Assembly (NCBI RefSeq): GCF_016908375.1
Contig: NZ_JAFBDS010000001.1
Coordinates: 248,001 to 312,000 of the forward strand
DNA length: 64,000 bases
Reading direction: 5' to 3'
From: Amphibacillus cookii
GTDB taxonomy: Bacteria; Bacillota; Bacilli; Bacillales; Amphibacillaceae
Within the stretch, counting starts at the first letter, position 1; every line of letters starts with the position of its first letter. A program made the translations under genes and the position numbers. The notes under the pieces were generated by a model that made no database searches, was not told the DNA's origin, and saw only the letters and a list, made by a program, of their open reading frames with translations. Shown here one piece after another: positions 8,191-17,404 of this stretch.

Positions 8191-10239
8191 TTAATTAAAG
8201 TCTCGAGCGATAGTCGTTTTCCATGTTTTTGTGGTGACCTCTTGTTTATGTTCATATGCAGTAATCGTGTTGACAAGGTAAAAATGGTCCAAATCGGCAG
8301 TCATTTCACTATACGTGACGAGTTTCGTTTGCCAGTTGCCTCTGCCCACTGTTAATTCCCACTCACATTGCGCCTTAGCCGTTAGTGGATCGTTCTCACG
8401 AATAGTATACGTATTTTTGTTAATACTGCCATACTCAAGTCCATTTGTTGGTAAACGACGGCTACCCTCGTCAGAATAGTCAATGACTTTCCATGTCGAA
8501 TCAATAGGCTGATGAATAATATCATAGGTGCGTTCTTCCGTCCTTAATATTTCACGCTCCATGATTGCTGCCGTTTCGGGTGCATCAAAAGTAGCGACTT
8601 GGTTATCCGCTTCGTGTTCCTTCCTAACAGGCATATCAATGTATGTGCCCTCACCCGTATATAAAGTTAGGTTGACCGGTTTAGGTGATGGCCATGCCTT
8701 TGTCCAGTAAGTGGGTGCGATTGCCACTTCTAAACAGTGTCCCACAGGAATTTGTTGTCCTAAAGCATTTAATTTAACTGCCATGTCATATTGCTTACCA
8801 GGCTCTAATGCTACAGGGTGCTCATGTGATTGGTAATGATTTAAGTTCAGCATCCCCCAACTTATTAAAGTGGACTCACCGCTTGGTGCTTTGTCCATCA
8901 ATCGAACGACGATCATTGCATTTTCTTGATCGACACTTATTCGACCATGAAAAATGGGTTCACCAAGATAGTCAGTTGTTTCAGTTAATGGTTTAGATGT
9001 AAATGTGATGGCCTTCCCATTTTCCAAGCGTTGATCAGCAGGTAAGTCTCCAGGTTGACCAAATGGACAAAAAGTGCCGGCATAAAATCCATGTTCTTGT
9101 ACGCTTGGTACCAAAATCGCTGTTTCTCTTGGTTGTTCACTCACTAACTGTTGTTCAATAAGGTAGCTTTTTTGTAAATCAACAGCGGGCGATGGCCATT
9201 GTACTTCTCCGATCCATCGTCCAGGTCGCTCATCGTAACTTACTTCTGGCTTCTCACTATTTTGAACCCATGCGGTAAGCTTTGGTTCGTCCATAATTCC
9301 GGTATCGATATCTTTTAACCAATAATCCCACCAGCGTAAGGCCTCTTGTAAGAAACCAATTGCAGGTTCTGGTGTGGCAACCTCAGGATACTCGTGAGCC
9401 CAAGGTCCGATTAAACCTTTCGCTTGAGGTAAATGCTCTAACATACGAAAAATGGGATCGGTATAGGCATCTTGCCAGCCCCCAACGGCAAAGACGGGAA
9501 TATTAACATCTGTGTAGTCTTCACAAATAGAGCCATGTTTCCAGTAATCGTCACGACGTTGATGACGAAGCCACTCCTCAACAAATGGTGGGGTGTTTTC
9601 AATTCTATCTATCCAATTGTCTCGCCAACGATCACCGACCACTTCAGGATCTTGTGGTCGAGCGTTGTATGCAAACATCGTTGATGCCCACCAAAGCATA
9701 TCAGAAGCTAAAATGTTGCCACCGCGATAATGGACATCATCACGATAGCGGTCATCAGTCGAGCACAAGGTGATGATTGTTTTCAGTGCAGGGTGTTGGC
9801 GCGCAGCAACTTGCAGGCTGTTGAACCCACCCCATGACTTACCAAACATCCCGACTTTCCCTGTTGACCATGGTTGCTTAACAATCCAATCGAGGATGTC
9901 AAGGGCATCATCTTGCTCTTGCTTCAAGTACTCATCAAGTAATAGGTCATCTGAATCACCAGCACCCCTAATGTCGACACGTATGCTTGCATAACCGTGA
10001 CCGGCGAAGTATGGATGACGGGCGGAGTCTCGTATGGCTGTAAAATCATTTTTTCGATAAGGTAAATACTCAAGCAGTGCAGGGACTGGCTTGTCTTCTG
10101 CATCTGTTGGAAGCCAAATCGTTGCCGCTAATTTTTTACCATCTGACATTGGAATGAAAATATGTTCGCGCTTTTCAACATCACGCGGAAAGTTAACCTT
10201 TTTTCGTCTTTTATCTGATTCTTGAATGTTAAAAACCAT
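8191..10239 (-). CDS. CocE/NonD-family alpha/beta hydrolase (X-Pro dipeptidyl-peptidase-like)
   Basis: A 682-residue cytoplasmic hydrolase. The N-terminal half is an S15/CocE alpha/beta-hydrolase domain with nucleophile Ser135 in GKSWGG and candidate acid and base in VGGWQDAYTD (Asp257 or Asp261) and GPWAHEYP (His282). The C-terminal 300 residues form the beta-sandwich domain usual in cocaine esterase, glutaryl acylase and X-Pro peptidases. The substrate is not predictable from sequence. It lies 12 bp behind a TetR-family gene on the same strand, so the two are cotranscribed and the hydrolase is probably controlled by that regulator. Confidence 0.85.
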   Translation of the reverse strand: MVFNIQESDKRRKKVNFPRDVEKREHIFIPMSDGKKLAATIWLPTDAEDKPVPALLEYLPYRKNDFTAIRDSARHPYFAGHGYASIRVDIRGAGDSDDLLLDEYLKQEQDDALDILDWIVKQPWSTGKVGMFGKSWGGFNSLQVAARQHPALKTIITLCSTDDRYRDDVHYRGGNILASDMLWWASTMFAYNARPQDPEVVGDRWRDNWIDRIENTPPFVEEWLRHQRRDDYWKHGSICEDYTDVNIPVFAVGGWQDAYTDPIFRMLEHLPQAKGLIGPWAHEYPEVATPEPAIGFLQEALRWWDYWLKDIDTGIMDEPKLTAWVQNSEKPEVSYDERPGRWIGEVQWPSPAVDLQKSYLIEQQLVSEQPRETAILVPSVQEHGFYAGTFCPFGQPGDLPADQRLENGKAITFTSKPLTETTDYLGEPIFHGRISVDQENAMIVVRLMDKAPSGESTLISWGMLNLNHYQSHEHPVALEPGKQYDMAVKLNALGQQIPVGHCLEVAIAPTYWTKAWPSPKPVNLTLYTGEGTYIDMPVRKEHEADNQVATFDAPETAAIMEREILRTEERTYDIIHQPIDSTWKVIDYSDEGSRRLPTNGLEYGSINKNTYTIRENDPLTAKAQCEWELTVGRGNWQTKLVTYSEMTADLDHFYLVNTITAYEHKQEVTTKTWKTTIARDFN

Positions 10240-10251
10240 CTTGCTGTCCCC

Positions 10252-10950
10252 CTAATGTGTTGTTGTATATTGCACTAGTGCTCTTTTGTCTGGTTTAATA
10301 TATTGAATGATGACATCTTGAACAGCTTCAAGTGTATATTGAATAGCCTCTCGTTCTGTCCAACCCCTTCTTTGGTTCATATAAGTTGTCATCGCACCCG
10401 TCCAAATCATAAATGTTATGTCAGCTAGGTGTTCAATATGCTTATCGTCAATAAAGCCTTCTTCAATGGCAGGTTCAATAAATTTAGAGCTTCTACGCGC
10501 AAAGCTTTCGTCCATCAATAACTCTTTTATTTCTTGAGGAATAGCTATCAAGTCATCTGGAAAAACGTCATAATATTTATCTAAAAGTGATTGTGCTGAA
10601 CTCCCTACATTTTCAATAAAAATAACCGCATAAATGTAAGGTTGTTTAAAACTATGTTTACAAAAACACTCCCAAGAATAAAGCCATTTTTCGATCGTGT
10701 TATTTCCTTTCGCTAAAAAAGTAGGTAAATCAGCACTATACGATTTCGTAAATCGCAAAGCTGCAAAAAATTTTAGTTGAGATAAGTCCGTAAAGTAGTT
10801 ATATGCAGTAGAACTTGTATAACCCGCTAATTCAGCTACTTTTCGTATTGTAAGCTTTTCCATCCCTTCTTCGGTTATTAAATCGGTGGCTGCTTCAATG
10901 AAATATTGCCACATTCTTGTGCGTTGCAATGTTTTCCGGTCTTTTTTCAA
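10252..10950 (-). CDS. TetR-family transcriptional regulator
   Basis: A 232-residue regulator whose first 60 residues form a TetR helix-turn-helix (GMEKLTIRKVAELAGYTSSTAYNYF pattern). The remainder is a helical ligand-binding domain ending in a basic tail. Translation starts at TTG 10950, 7-8 bases after a GGAGGG RBS. The inverted repeat at 10970-11000 just upstream is the likely operator, which would give autoregulation and control of the downstream CocE-type hydrolase. The inducer is unknown, perhaps a hydrolase substrate. Confidence 0.87.
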   Translation of the reverse strand: MKKDRKTLQRTRMWQYFIEAATDLITEEGMEKLTIRKVAELAGYTSSTAYNYFTDLSQLKFFAALRFTKSYSADLPTFLAKGNNTIEKWLYSWECFCKHSFKQPYIYAVIFIENVGSSAQSLLDKYYDVFPDDLIAIPQEIKELLMDESFARRSSKFIEPAIEEGFIDDKHIEHLADITFMIWTGAMTTYMNQRRGWTEREAIQYTLEAVQDVIIQYIKPDKRALVQYTTTH

Positions 10951-10969
10951 CTTTCAGCCCTCCTTTATA

Positions 10970-11000
10970 ATGAACATGTTAATTTTATGAACGTGTTCAT
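10970..11000. promoter_or_regulatory. Probable TetR operator
   Basis: Inverted repeat with arms ATGAACATGTT (10970-10980) and AACGTGTTCAT (10990-11000), 10 of 11 positions complementary, 9-bp centre. It lies 20 bp upstream of the TetR-family start codon, the usual place for an autoregulatory operator. Confidence 0.65.
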
Positions 11001-11070
11001 TGCATCTTACTATAGTCTAACAAAACTTGAATATATGTCAAAAAGACAAATATATTATGAATGATAGTAA

Positions 11071-11098
11071 TTGCAAAAGTTGTAAATTATGGTATGCT
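11071..11098 (+). promoter_or_regulatory. Possible sigma-A promoter of the AbrB-like gene
   Basis: TTGCAA (11071-11076), 16-bp spacer and TATGCT (11093-11098), about 40 bp before the start codon. Moderate match only. Confidence 0.35.
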
Positions 11099-11141
11099 GT
11101 ATATAACTTAAAATTATAGATAGTAGGGAGTTATGCATATC

Positions 11142-11408
11142 ATGAAAAGTACAGGTATTGTTCGAAAAACCGATCATTTAGGACGGATTGTTCTACCAAA
11201 AGAATTACGTCGCTCACTTGATATTGCAACCAAAGACCCACTAGAGATATTTATTGATGGTGAACGTATAGTGTTAAAGAAGTTTAAACCTGTCAAAGAG
11301 TGTATGGTAACAGGTGAAATTAGTGATGATAACTATGTTTTATGTGGCGGTAAAGTGATTTTAAGCGAAGAAGGGATGCGTAGTCTTCTTCAAGAATTAG
11401 ATAAATAA
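11142..11408 (+). CDS. AbrB-family transition-state regulator
   Basis: An 88-residue DNA-binding protein. Residues 1-50 match the swapped-hairpin AbrB domain closely (STGIVRKTDHLGRIVLPKEL, then a basic IVLKKFKP strand). The C-terminal half, with the VTGEISDDN and GGKVILSEEG segments, is the multimerisation domain of AbrB/Abh. In Bacillus such proteins repress post-exponential genes including sporulation and antibiotic functions. I prefer ATG 11142, which aligns with the conserved MKSTG start and lies 11 bases from the GGGAG RBS. The in-frame ATG at 11133 is only 2 bases from the RBS. Whether this is AbrB itself or the paralogue Abh cannot be decided here. Confidence 0.9.
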   Translation: MKSTGIVRKTDHLGRIVLPKELRRSLDIATKDPLEIFIDGERIVLKKFKPVKECMVTGEISDDNYVLCGGKVILSEEGMRSLLQELDK

Positions 11409-11551
11409 TAGGGTTAACATTAACTTGAAAATGAGAGGTGATCTTACTGGATCAACCTTTCTTTTTTACTTATAAGCATGTTAAGCATGTTTATAAATTA
11501 ATTATTTTTACTATTACGCATTCAATTTTTCAAAGTAGGTGTGCACTTACC

Positions 11552-12934
11552 ATGTCAAATCAACTAGAAGCTTATTTTAAAATGAAAAAGAACAAAATAT
11601 GGGAAAATCAATTATTCATGAATGATCTAGGTCCGAGATTAACGGGAAATGCAGCACATAAACAGTATATACAATTTATTAAGAAAGAATTAGAAAAAAT
11701 GGGACTTCAGTATTTTACCGATAGCTATAAGATGAATCGTTGGGAAGCGAAGGCATTCAAACTTTCAATCCGTTATGGATCAGAAACGAAAGATGTTCCA
11801 TTATCCTATTATTATCCTTATTCTGGGTCGACAGATGGGGTAGAAGGGGAGTTGCTTCTTTGCCGATCAAATAAGGATTTAGAAAAAGCTGCGGGTAAAA
11901 TAGCTGTTTTCCCAGTAAAGAACGTCAAGATACCGTCCATGTATCTTTTTAAAAAATGGAGAGGGTTTGGGGATAAACAATCGAAACTACCTTTCCTTAT
12001 CCAACACCCAGTGATAAATGCTGCTATTAAAGGACCAGACTTGAGCGTTGCTGAGAAATTTGGTGTGAAAGCAGTTATTTGTGTGTTTGAGAATCAATCC
12101 GCTGATCTTTCTTTTGGTCAATATTTGCCGTTTACAGAACCTCAGCATCAGTGTCCAACGGTGTGGGTGAGTCATACAGAAGGGGCAATTCTAAAAAAGC
12201 AAGCAAAAGAAAAAACATCTGCTTGTTTAACGCTTACAGCTGAAGAAGAAAAGACAGAATCAGAAACTGTATATGCGATACTTCCAGGACAAGATGAAGG
12301 GAAAGAAGCGGTTATTATCAACACCCATACGGATGGTCCAAACGCTATTGAAGAAAATGGAGCCATTGCTTTACTTCATCTTGCTGATTTTTTTAGTAAA
12401 ATGTCTATATCTCAGCGAAAAAGAACTTTAGTGTTTGTATTTGTAACGGGACACTTTCAACTTCCGCAGTTTGGGATTGGTGAGCAACAGGCAACTTCGC
12501 GATGGTTGAACGCCCATCGTGAGTGGTGGGATGGTAAAGGAGACCATTTTAAAGCTATTGCTGGAATTACCATTGAACACTTGGGATGTATAGAGTGGTC
12601 TGACCAAAATCGTTCAGGTTTATATCAAGCGACAGATAACATAGAGCGTGAAATTGTTTATGCTTCAAATGATAAGCTGAATGAACTATACTGGGAGGCC
12701 ACTGAAGATCGAACAAGGTTGCGTTCATCGACATTTAAAGCTGAGAGTCGCTTTTATTTTGGAGAGGGTGAACCATTATATCAAGCAGGAATTCCTTCGC
12801 TTTCTTTTGTACCTGCGCCTCTTTATTTATGTGCAGCAGGAGAGAATGGTGAGATTGATAAAATTGATGCCGATTTGTTTGTAGAACAGACGATTACGTT
12901 TGCAAAAGTTATCGAGCGGTTAATTCAAAACTGA
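11552..12934 (+). CDS. M28-like metallopeptidase homologue with atypical metal site
   Basis: About 460 residues. The N-terminal part (GPRLTGNAAHKQYIQFIKKELEKMG-like) is how M28 aminopeptidases begin, a PA-domain-like insert follows, and the core motif INTHTDGP plus ENGAIALLHLADFF occupies the position of the zinc-binding HxD and GAxDN motifs. The usual bridging Asp appears replaced in this Glu/Asn-rich stretch, so activity is uncertain. I choose ATG 11552 (AGGTG RBS upstream, start of the homologous region) over a GTG at 11438, which would add 38 hydrophobic residues with no recognisable signal peptide. Substrate unknown. It follows the AbrB-like gene. Confidence 0.65.
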   Translation: MSNQLEAYFKMKKNKIWENQLFMNDLGPRLTGNAAHKQYIQFIKKELEKMGLQYFTDSYKMNRWEAKAFKLSIRYGSETKDVPLSYYYPYSGSTDGVEGELLLCRSNKDLEKAAGKIAVFPVKNVKIPSMYLFKKWRGFGDKQSKLPFLIQHPVINAAIKGPDLSVAEKFGVKAVICVFENQSADLSFGQYLPFTEPQHQCPTVWVSHTEGAILKKQAKEKTSACLTLTAEEEKTESETVYAILPGQDEGKEAVIINTHTDGPNAIEENGAIALLHLADFFSKMSISQRKRTLVFVFVTGHFQLPQFGIGEQQATSRWLNAHREWWDGKGDHFKAIAGITIEHLGCIEWSDQNRSGLYQATDNIEREIVYASNDKLNELYWEATEDRTRLRSSTFKAESRFYFGEGEPLYQAGIPSLSFVPAPLYLCAAGENGEIDKIDADLFVEQTITFAKVIERLIQN

Positions 12935-13130
12935 GTTGTGACAACTATGATTAAGTATTAAATGCTAGCTAGGTAGATTTAACAATTGGTTAAAGATGGA
13001 TTTCTAATAATCGAAAGCGTTTCTAAATCCCTACTATTAAAAAACGAGTATCTATAGTAAGGAGAGTGAAAGCTTAACATTAATATTTGACTACATACAA
13101 CCCACTTAAATAAAGCTACTTAAATTAAAA

Positions 13131-13164
13131 GGAAAGCTGAGCTCATGTCACAGCTTTCCTTTGT
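13131..13164 (+). terminator. Intrinsic terminator
   Basis: Stem GGAAAGCTG / CAGCTTTCC (13131-13139 and 13151-13159) followed by TTTG. It lies 200 bp after the M28-like gene. The stretch 12935-13130 shows no gene. Confidence 0.65.
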
Positions 13165-13175
13165 TATCTAGAAAA

Positions 13176-13330
13176 TTATCATAGATGACCGTCCGTAATC
13201 CCCCCTCAAAATAGAGGGTAGAGCAAATCCCATTTAGATGGGTGATAAAGGACGCTCATGTCCTGATTCACCCAATGAACCTGCGATCAGTGGAGAAAAA
13301 CAAAATGCCGACTGATTGCAAAGGTGTAAA
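13176..13330 (+). repeat. bcr1-like structured repeat, copy 3 (short form, 3' end decayed)
   Basis: Starts TTATCATAGATGACCGTCCG and carries the CCCCCCTC stem and the ATGTCCTGATTCAC core. The terminal hairpin (GATCAGTGG / CCGACTGATTG) is imperfect and the GTTTTAT end has decayed. It occupies the middle of the 650-bp gap before the ABC operon. No gene is seen in the remainder. Confidence 0.8.
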
Positions 13331-13543
13331 TTTCCGATGGTGTTATTCTCCCTTAGGATAGCAGATTAAAAATAAGAAATCTGTATACCTTTGAGGGGTT
13401 TTTACGTTCAAAAATAATATTCGAGATCGTTTAATTATAGGTAGTGATGGTATGATGATAAGCTTGCACTAAATTCAGTTACTTACTCCAGTCTTTAATA
13501 ACGTAACCGTATCCGTTCACTCCATTTTTTTAGTTAAAATTAA

Positions 13544-13552
13544 TGCTATAAT
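13544..13552 (+). promoter_or_regulatory. Extended -10 promoter of the ABC operon
   Basis: TGCTATAAT, an extended -10 element, 36 bp upstream of ATG 13588. No good -35 is visible, as is common for extended -10 promoters. Confidence 0.55.
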
Positions 13553-13587
13553 GGAAATAGATTAACAGTATAAGGAGTATTAATACA

Positions 13588-15687
13588 ATGATATGGGATT
13601 CTTTTAAAATCATTTGGAAAATATTTTATCGTAATAAATTTTTTTTATTAGTGTTCGTCCTAGCATTTTTATATGTAGAAACGTTGTTTTATCATTATCT
13701 CTTTTTGGATTATGATCCAGGAGAAACATTAGCCAGATCAAGCTTTGTTGTTCAGGGTGGGATTATTGTTTCAATGATGTTAGGAGTTCAAATTATTAGA
13801 GTAGAAGAAAAAGTAAAGCTTGATGAGTTATTGAGCTCAATTCAATGGGGTACACTACACAAGATGCTCGGTAAAGCTTTGTTTTTTTTATCTCTTATTT
13901 TAGTTTTCTCGCTAATTTCTATCTTTTCGTTGTTTTTAATGCTCTATATTAGTGGTTTATCGATTTCTTCTTTTTACTTGAGTGCAGCGCTTTATATTTT
14001 ACTGTATTGGTCGTTAAGTTTTCTTATTGGAGGAATAATTGGGTCATTATTTGCATTTTGGATTAAAGGTAAATTACTTTACGTTTTCATAATTTTAGTT
14101 TGGTTGCTCATTAGTCCACTTAATACGCCCTTCATGATTCAATTAGGCTTTTTGTTTAATATAGAGCACACATTAGAATTATCCAACCTGTTTAATTTAG
14201 GACAGGCCAACCCTTACGAACCTTATCATGCTCTATATGGTTATTCTCTTGAAGTTGCACAGTGGCTAAAGAAAGGGCTGTGGATAACTTTTCTATTTGC
14301 TCTTATTTTTTTATCTATTGGATTTAAAACACGTCGAATACATAATTTTATTATTGCTTTAGTAATCTTCCTAGTTAGTATGCCTTTCAGTTATGCCCTT
14401 AATCAGGAGGATCAGGTTCTGGTATTTGATAGAGAAGCAGATGCGGTTTTTGAGTATGACTATAATTATTATGAAGACTATCATGACCTTTTTCCGGAGA
14501 AAGACCGTGATGATATTATCATACAAGCATACGATATAGTGTTAAGCACGAACAGAAAGATTACTGCTTCAGTTGATGTTACTTTGCAGAATATTGGTGA
14601 AACCGCAATGGATATGTTGACATTTTCGTTGTATCACAATTTAAAAGTAAACGAGGTCTCGAATGGAGATAATCCATTAAATTATGAACAAAAAGGAGAT
14701 CTGATTTCAGTAAATCTGCCGTCAGTCATAAGACCGCAGGAAGTTCTAACTTTATCTTTTGACTATGTAGGGGTTAGTTCACCTTCTTTCTTTGCAAATG
14801 AGCAAGCTGTAAATTTGCCTTTTTATTTTCCGTGGCTTCCAACTACAAAGAAGAGTCCGGCGATGAAAATTTATGATAGCGATATATTTTGGCTTCCGTT
14901 GCATCCAAATGCTGAAATAGAGTATTCTCTCTCTTATACCGGACCTGAACCACTATATACGAATTTAAATAAAATGCCTAATGGCACTTGGGAAGGTAAA
15001 ACAAAAAACGGTATTACCTTAATTGCAGGAAGTGTGGGAAAGGAAACAATAGACGACGTAGAAATTATATACCCTTTAACTTCGGAAATTATGCTTGGTG
15101 AATTTGATCAATTTAACAGTGTAATTAGCAACTCTATTACTGAAATAACTAGAATTTTAGATATAAAGGAAACATTTAACATAAAACAAATAATCTTTAG
15201 GCCAACCTTTTCAAATTTAAATATTCCTGAGCAATTTGTTTGGGCTAGTGAAGATCAATTAATTATTTCATCAAATATTTATTTTCAAAATAATGAGCGT
15301 GCTTTGGAAGAGAGCAATCCTTACTTAACTTATGGACTTGTACCAGCTGTAACTTGGAAATATGAAGGAGTTATTTTTGAAGATCTTACGTATGCTCAAC
15401 TGTTTGATGCATCTTTTTCATATTGGTATAACCAAAACAAAGATATAGAAACAAACTATTCATTTTTTGACTTTTTTGTTGACGATCTAAAAAGACAGGT
15501 TGACTTTAATCAACAAAATTCTGAAAAAGAAGATACAGAATTAATTTTAAAAGCTAAAATTGCAGAAAAACTTTATAGAGGAGTAACAAGTGGCAAAATT
15601 GATGAACTATTTTTTAGAGAATGGTATAGCGAATTGAGATCCGGAAATGCCGATTGGGAGTCTTTGAAACAAAGAATAGAATTATAG
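13588..15687 (+). CDS. ABC transporter permease with a large M1-peptidase-like ectodomain
   Basis: A 699-residue protein. Residues 1-270 contain about seven hydrophobic segments of the ABC-2 permease type, with the cytoplasmic stretch KVKLDELLSSIQWG after the second. Residues 271-699 are a predicted extracellular domain that reads like the N-terminal beta-saddle and peptidase region of M1 aminopeptidases (VDVTLQNIGE, LTFSLYHNL, LTLSFDYVG segments). Where M1 enzymes carry HExxH, this protein has LTYGLVPAVTW, so zinc binding and catalysis look lost. It is the first gene of a three-gene operon with an ATPase and a small permease. The transported substrate is unknown. Confidence 0.75.
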   Translation: MIWDSFKIIWKIFYRNKFFLLVFVLAFLYVETLFYHYLFLDYDPGETLARSSFVVQGGIIVSMMLGVQIIRVEEKVKLDELLSSIQWGTLHKMLGKALFFLSLILVFSLISIFSLFLMLYISGLSISSFYLSAALYILLYWSLSFLIGGIIGSLFAFWIKGKLLYVFIILVWLLISPLNTPFMIQLGFLFNIEHTLELSNLFNLGQANPYEPYHALYGYSLEVAQWLKKGLWITFLFALIFLSIGFKTRRIHNFIIALVIFLVSMPFSYALNQEDQVLVFDREADAVFEYDYNYYEDYHDLFPEKDRDDIIIQAYDIVLSTNRKITASVDVTLQNIGETAMDMLTFSLYHNLKVNEVSNGDNPLNYEQKGDLISVNLPSVIRPQEVLTLSFDYVGVSSPSFFANEQAVNLPFYFPWLPTTKKSPAMKIYDSDIFWLPLHPNAEIEYSLSYTGPEPLYTNLNKMPNGTWEGKTKNGITLIAGSVGKETIDDVEIIYPLTSEIMLGEFDQFNSVISNSITEITRILDIKETFNIKQIIFRPTFSNLNIPEQFVWASEDQLIISSNIYFQNNERALEESNPYLTYGLVPAVTWKYEGVIFEDLTYAQLFDASFSYWYNQNKDIETNYSFFDFFVDDLKRQVDFNQQNSEKEDTELILKAKIAEKLYRGVTSGKIDELFFREWYSELRSGNADWESLKQRIEL

Positions 15688-15705
15688 CTAAGGGGATGCA
15701 TATAA

Positions 15706-16584
15706 ATGGATAGTATTGTTGTAAACAGTTTAACCAAGCGCTTTAAGGGAAAAACTGTACTTGATAATATTTCTTTAAATATTAAAGGAACATATGGTTT
15801 ATTAGGCCCCAATGGAGCTGGAAAAACGACGCTTATGAGGACCATTGCTACGTTGTTACCAATTTCAAAGGGAAAGATTACTTATGGCCAAGTAAGCTGG
15901 GATCAGTCCGCGGAGGTGCGTAAGCGAATTGGCTATTTACCACAACATTTCTCCATGTATCAAAATGTTAAGCTGATGGAATGCTTGCATCATTTAGCTG
16001 TTTTAAAGGGAGTAAGCGATAAAGCTTATAGAACCGAACAACTTGAACAAATTGTGCACCAGGTTAACCTATGTGATCATAAGAATAAAAAAATAAAGCA
16101 TTTATCCGGTGGAATGCTACGAAGAGTGGGCATTGCACAGGCTTTAATAGGATCTCCAGAGATTTTAATTATTGATGAACCTACAGCAGGCCTTGATGTT
16201 GAAGAGCGTGTCCGTTTTAGAAGTTTATTAAGGTCGATTGGTAGTAATCGCATTATAATTATCTCCACACACATTGTTGAAGATTTAGAGTTAGCATGTG
16301 ATAACATTGGTGTTTTAAAAAATGGTAGGGTTCTTGCTGAGGGGAGAATAGAAGATATTTCTAAATTTGCTAAAGGTCATACATGGGAAGTTCAAATACC
16401 TATTGAAGAGATAGAAGTACTTAGTAATAAGTTCACAATTATCTCAAGTCAGCAAATTAAAAATAAGTATACAGTAAGATTATTATCTGATAAACAACCG
16501 CTGAGTAGTGCTATTCTAGTTGAGCCAAGACTTGAAGATGGCTACCTATCTCTAATAAGGAATGATGAAAGTGAAGCGCGCTAA
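15706..16584 (+). CDS. ABC transporter ATP-binding protein (exporter type)
   Basis: A 292-residue ATPase with Walker A GPNGAGKTT (34-42), signature LSGGMLRR near 135, and Walker B ILIIDEPTAGLD near 155. The C-terminal extension past residue 215 resembles that of antibiotic or peptide exporters of the CcmA/NatA type. It lies 18 bp after the large permease gene, and its end overlaps the next permease start by 23 bp, so the three genes are one unit. It should drive the heteromeric exporter made of the two flanking membrane proteins. Confidence 0.92.
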   Translation: MDSIVVNSLTKRFKGKTVLDNISLNIKGTYGLLGPNGAGKTTLMRTIATLLPISKGKITYGQVSWDQSAEVRKRIGYLPQHFSMYQNVKLMECLHHLAVLKGVSDKAYRTEQLEQIVHQVNLCDHKNKKIKHLSGGMLRRVGIAQALIGSPEILIIDEPTAGLDVEERVRFRSLLRSIGSNRIIIISTHIVEDLELACDNIGVLKNGRVLAEGRIEDISKFAKGHTWEVQIPIEEIEVLSNKFTIISSQQIKNKYTVRLLSDKQPLSSAILVEPRLEDGYLSLIRNDESEAR

Positions 16585-17218
16585 TATTGACTTGAATTTT
16601 GAGATAAAGTCGATGGGTGTATCTTTTTACGTCCCCATTATATTGACATTATTTATAACCATTTATTTGTTTTCAATTAGTCAGCCAGAAATAAGCCTTG
16701 TTATTGCATTGAAATTAATAGAATTTCTTTTTGTACCATTTTCAAGCTGGTGGGTCATCTATTTATTTTATGATTATTTTGAGGAAGATGGAGGCGAGAT
16801 TTTATTTAGTTACCCTGTATCGGTAATCAATCTGGGAATAGCTAGAGTAATGATCTTTGTTTTATTCTACAATATATTATTATTAATGGTTGTGGCGGCA
16901 ATTGCTTTGAACAGTCAGCAAGAAGTTTTTATAAACCTGATTCTCCAATTAGCACCACAAGTTATATTTTTTTCAGGGTTAGCTTTTTCTCTAATGACAT
17001 TTTTCAAAGACATAGGAATATCCATTTCTTTTATTGCTGTTTATGTTGTTACAGAACTTTTAAGTGCCGGTCAAGTTATGCCGTGGTACCATGTTTTCTT
17101 TTTTAATGAGATTATTCTTGACTTAGGTACTATGATTCCTAAAAGTTTACTTAATACGATAATAGGGATACTATTATTTTGGTTTGGTCATTACTTTTTA
17201 ACCTTTAAACAAAAGTAG
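16562..17218 (+). CDS. Small ABC-2-type permease subunit
   Basis: A 218-residue, very hydrophobic protein with about six membrane segments (residues roughly 20-40, 50-75, 97-120, 130-150, 155-175, 195-215) and a short soluble loop YFEEDGGEILFSYP after the second. It has the general look of an ABC-2 permease and is the third gene of the operon. The start overlaps the ATPase gene; ATG 16562 and ATG 16565 are adjacent and equally possible. It probably pairs with the 699-residue permease. No close family is recognised. Confidence 0.75.
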   Translation: MMKVKRANIDLNFEIKSMGVSFYVPIILTLFITIYLFSISQPEISLVIALKLIEFLFVPFSSWWVIYLFYDYFEEDGGEILFSYPVSVINLGIARVMIFVLFYNILLLMVVAAIALNSQQEVFINLILQLAPQVIFFSGLAFSLMTFFKDIGISISFIAVYVVTELLSAGQVMPWYHVFFFNEIILDLGTMIPKSLLNTIIGILLFWFGHYFLTFKQK

Positions 17219-17304
17219 AAAAACTTTAAAACCACATCTCAGATTCTTTTAGGTCAATCAATTAAGTCTGCGAACAGTGTAATAGACCCTAAAAATAGTC
17301 CAAA

Positions 17305-17350
17305 GAAAAAAGGTTCCGACTCTCTTTTTATGATGAGGGGGAACCTTTTC
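17305..17350. terminator. Intrinsic terminator between convergent genes
   Basis: Stem with arms GAAAAAAGGTTCC (17305-17317) and GGAACCTTTTC (17340-17350) and an internal loop. It sits between the ABC operon and the convergent PRPP synthetase gene, with A/T runs on both sides. Confidence 0.7.
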
Positions 17351-17404
17351 TTATTATTTTGGCTAGTTATGTCTCAGTCTTTTCAAATAAACGGCTACTA
17401 CTAA

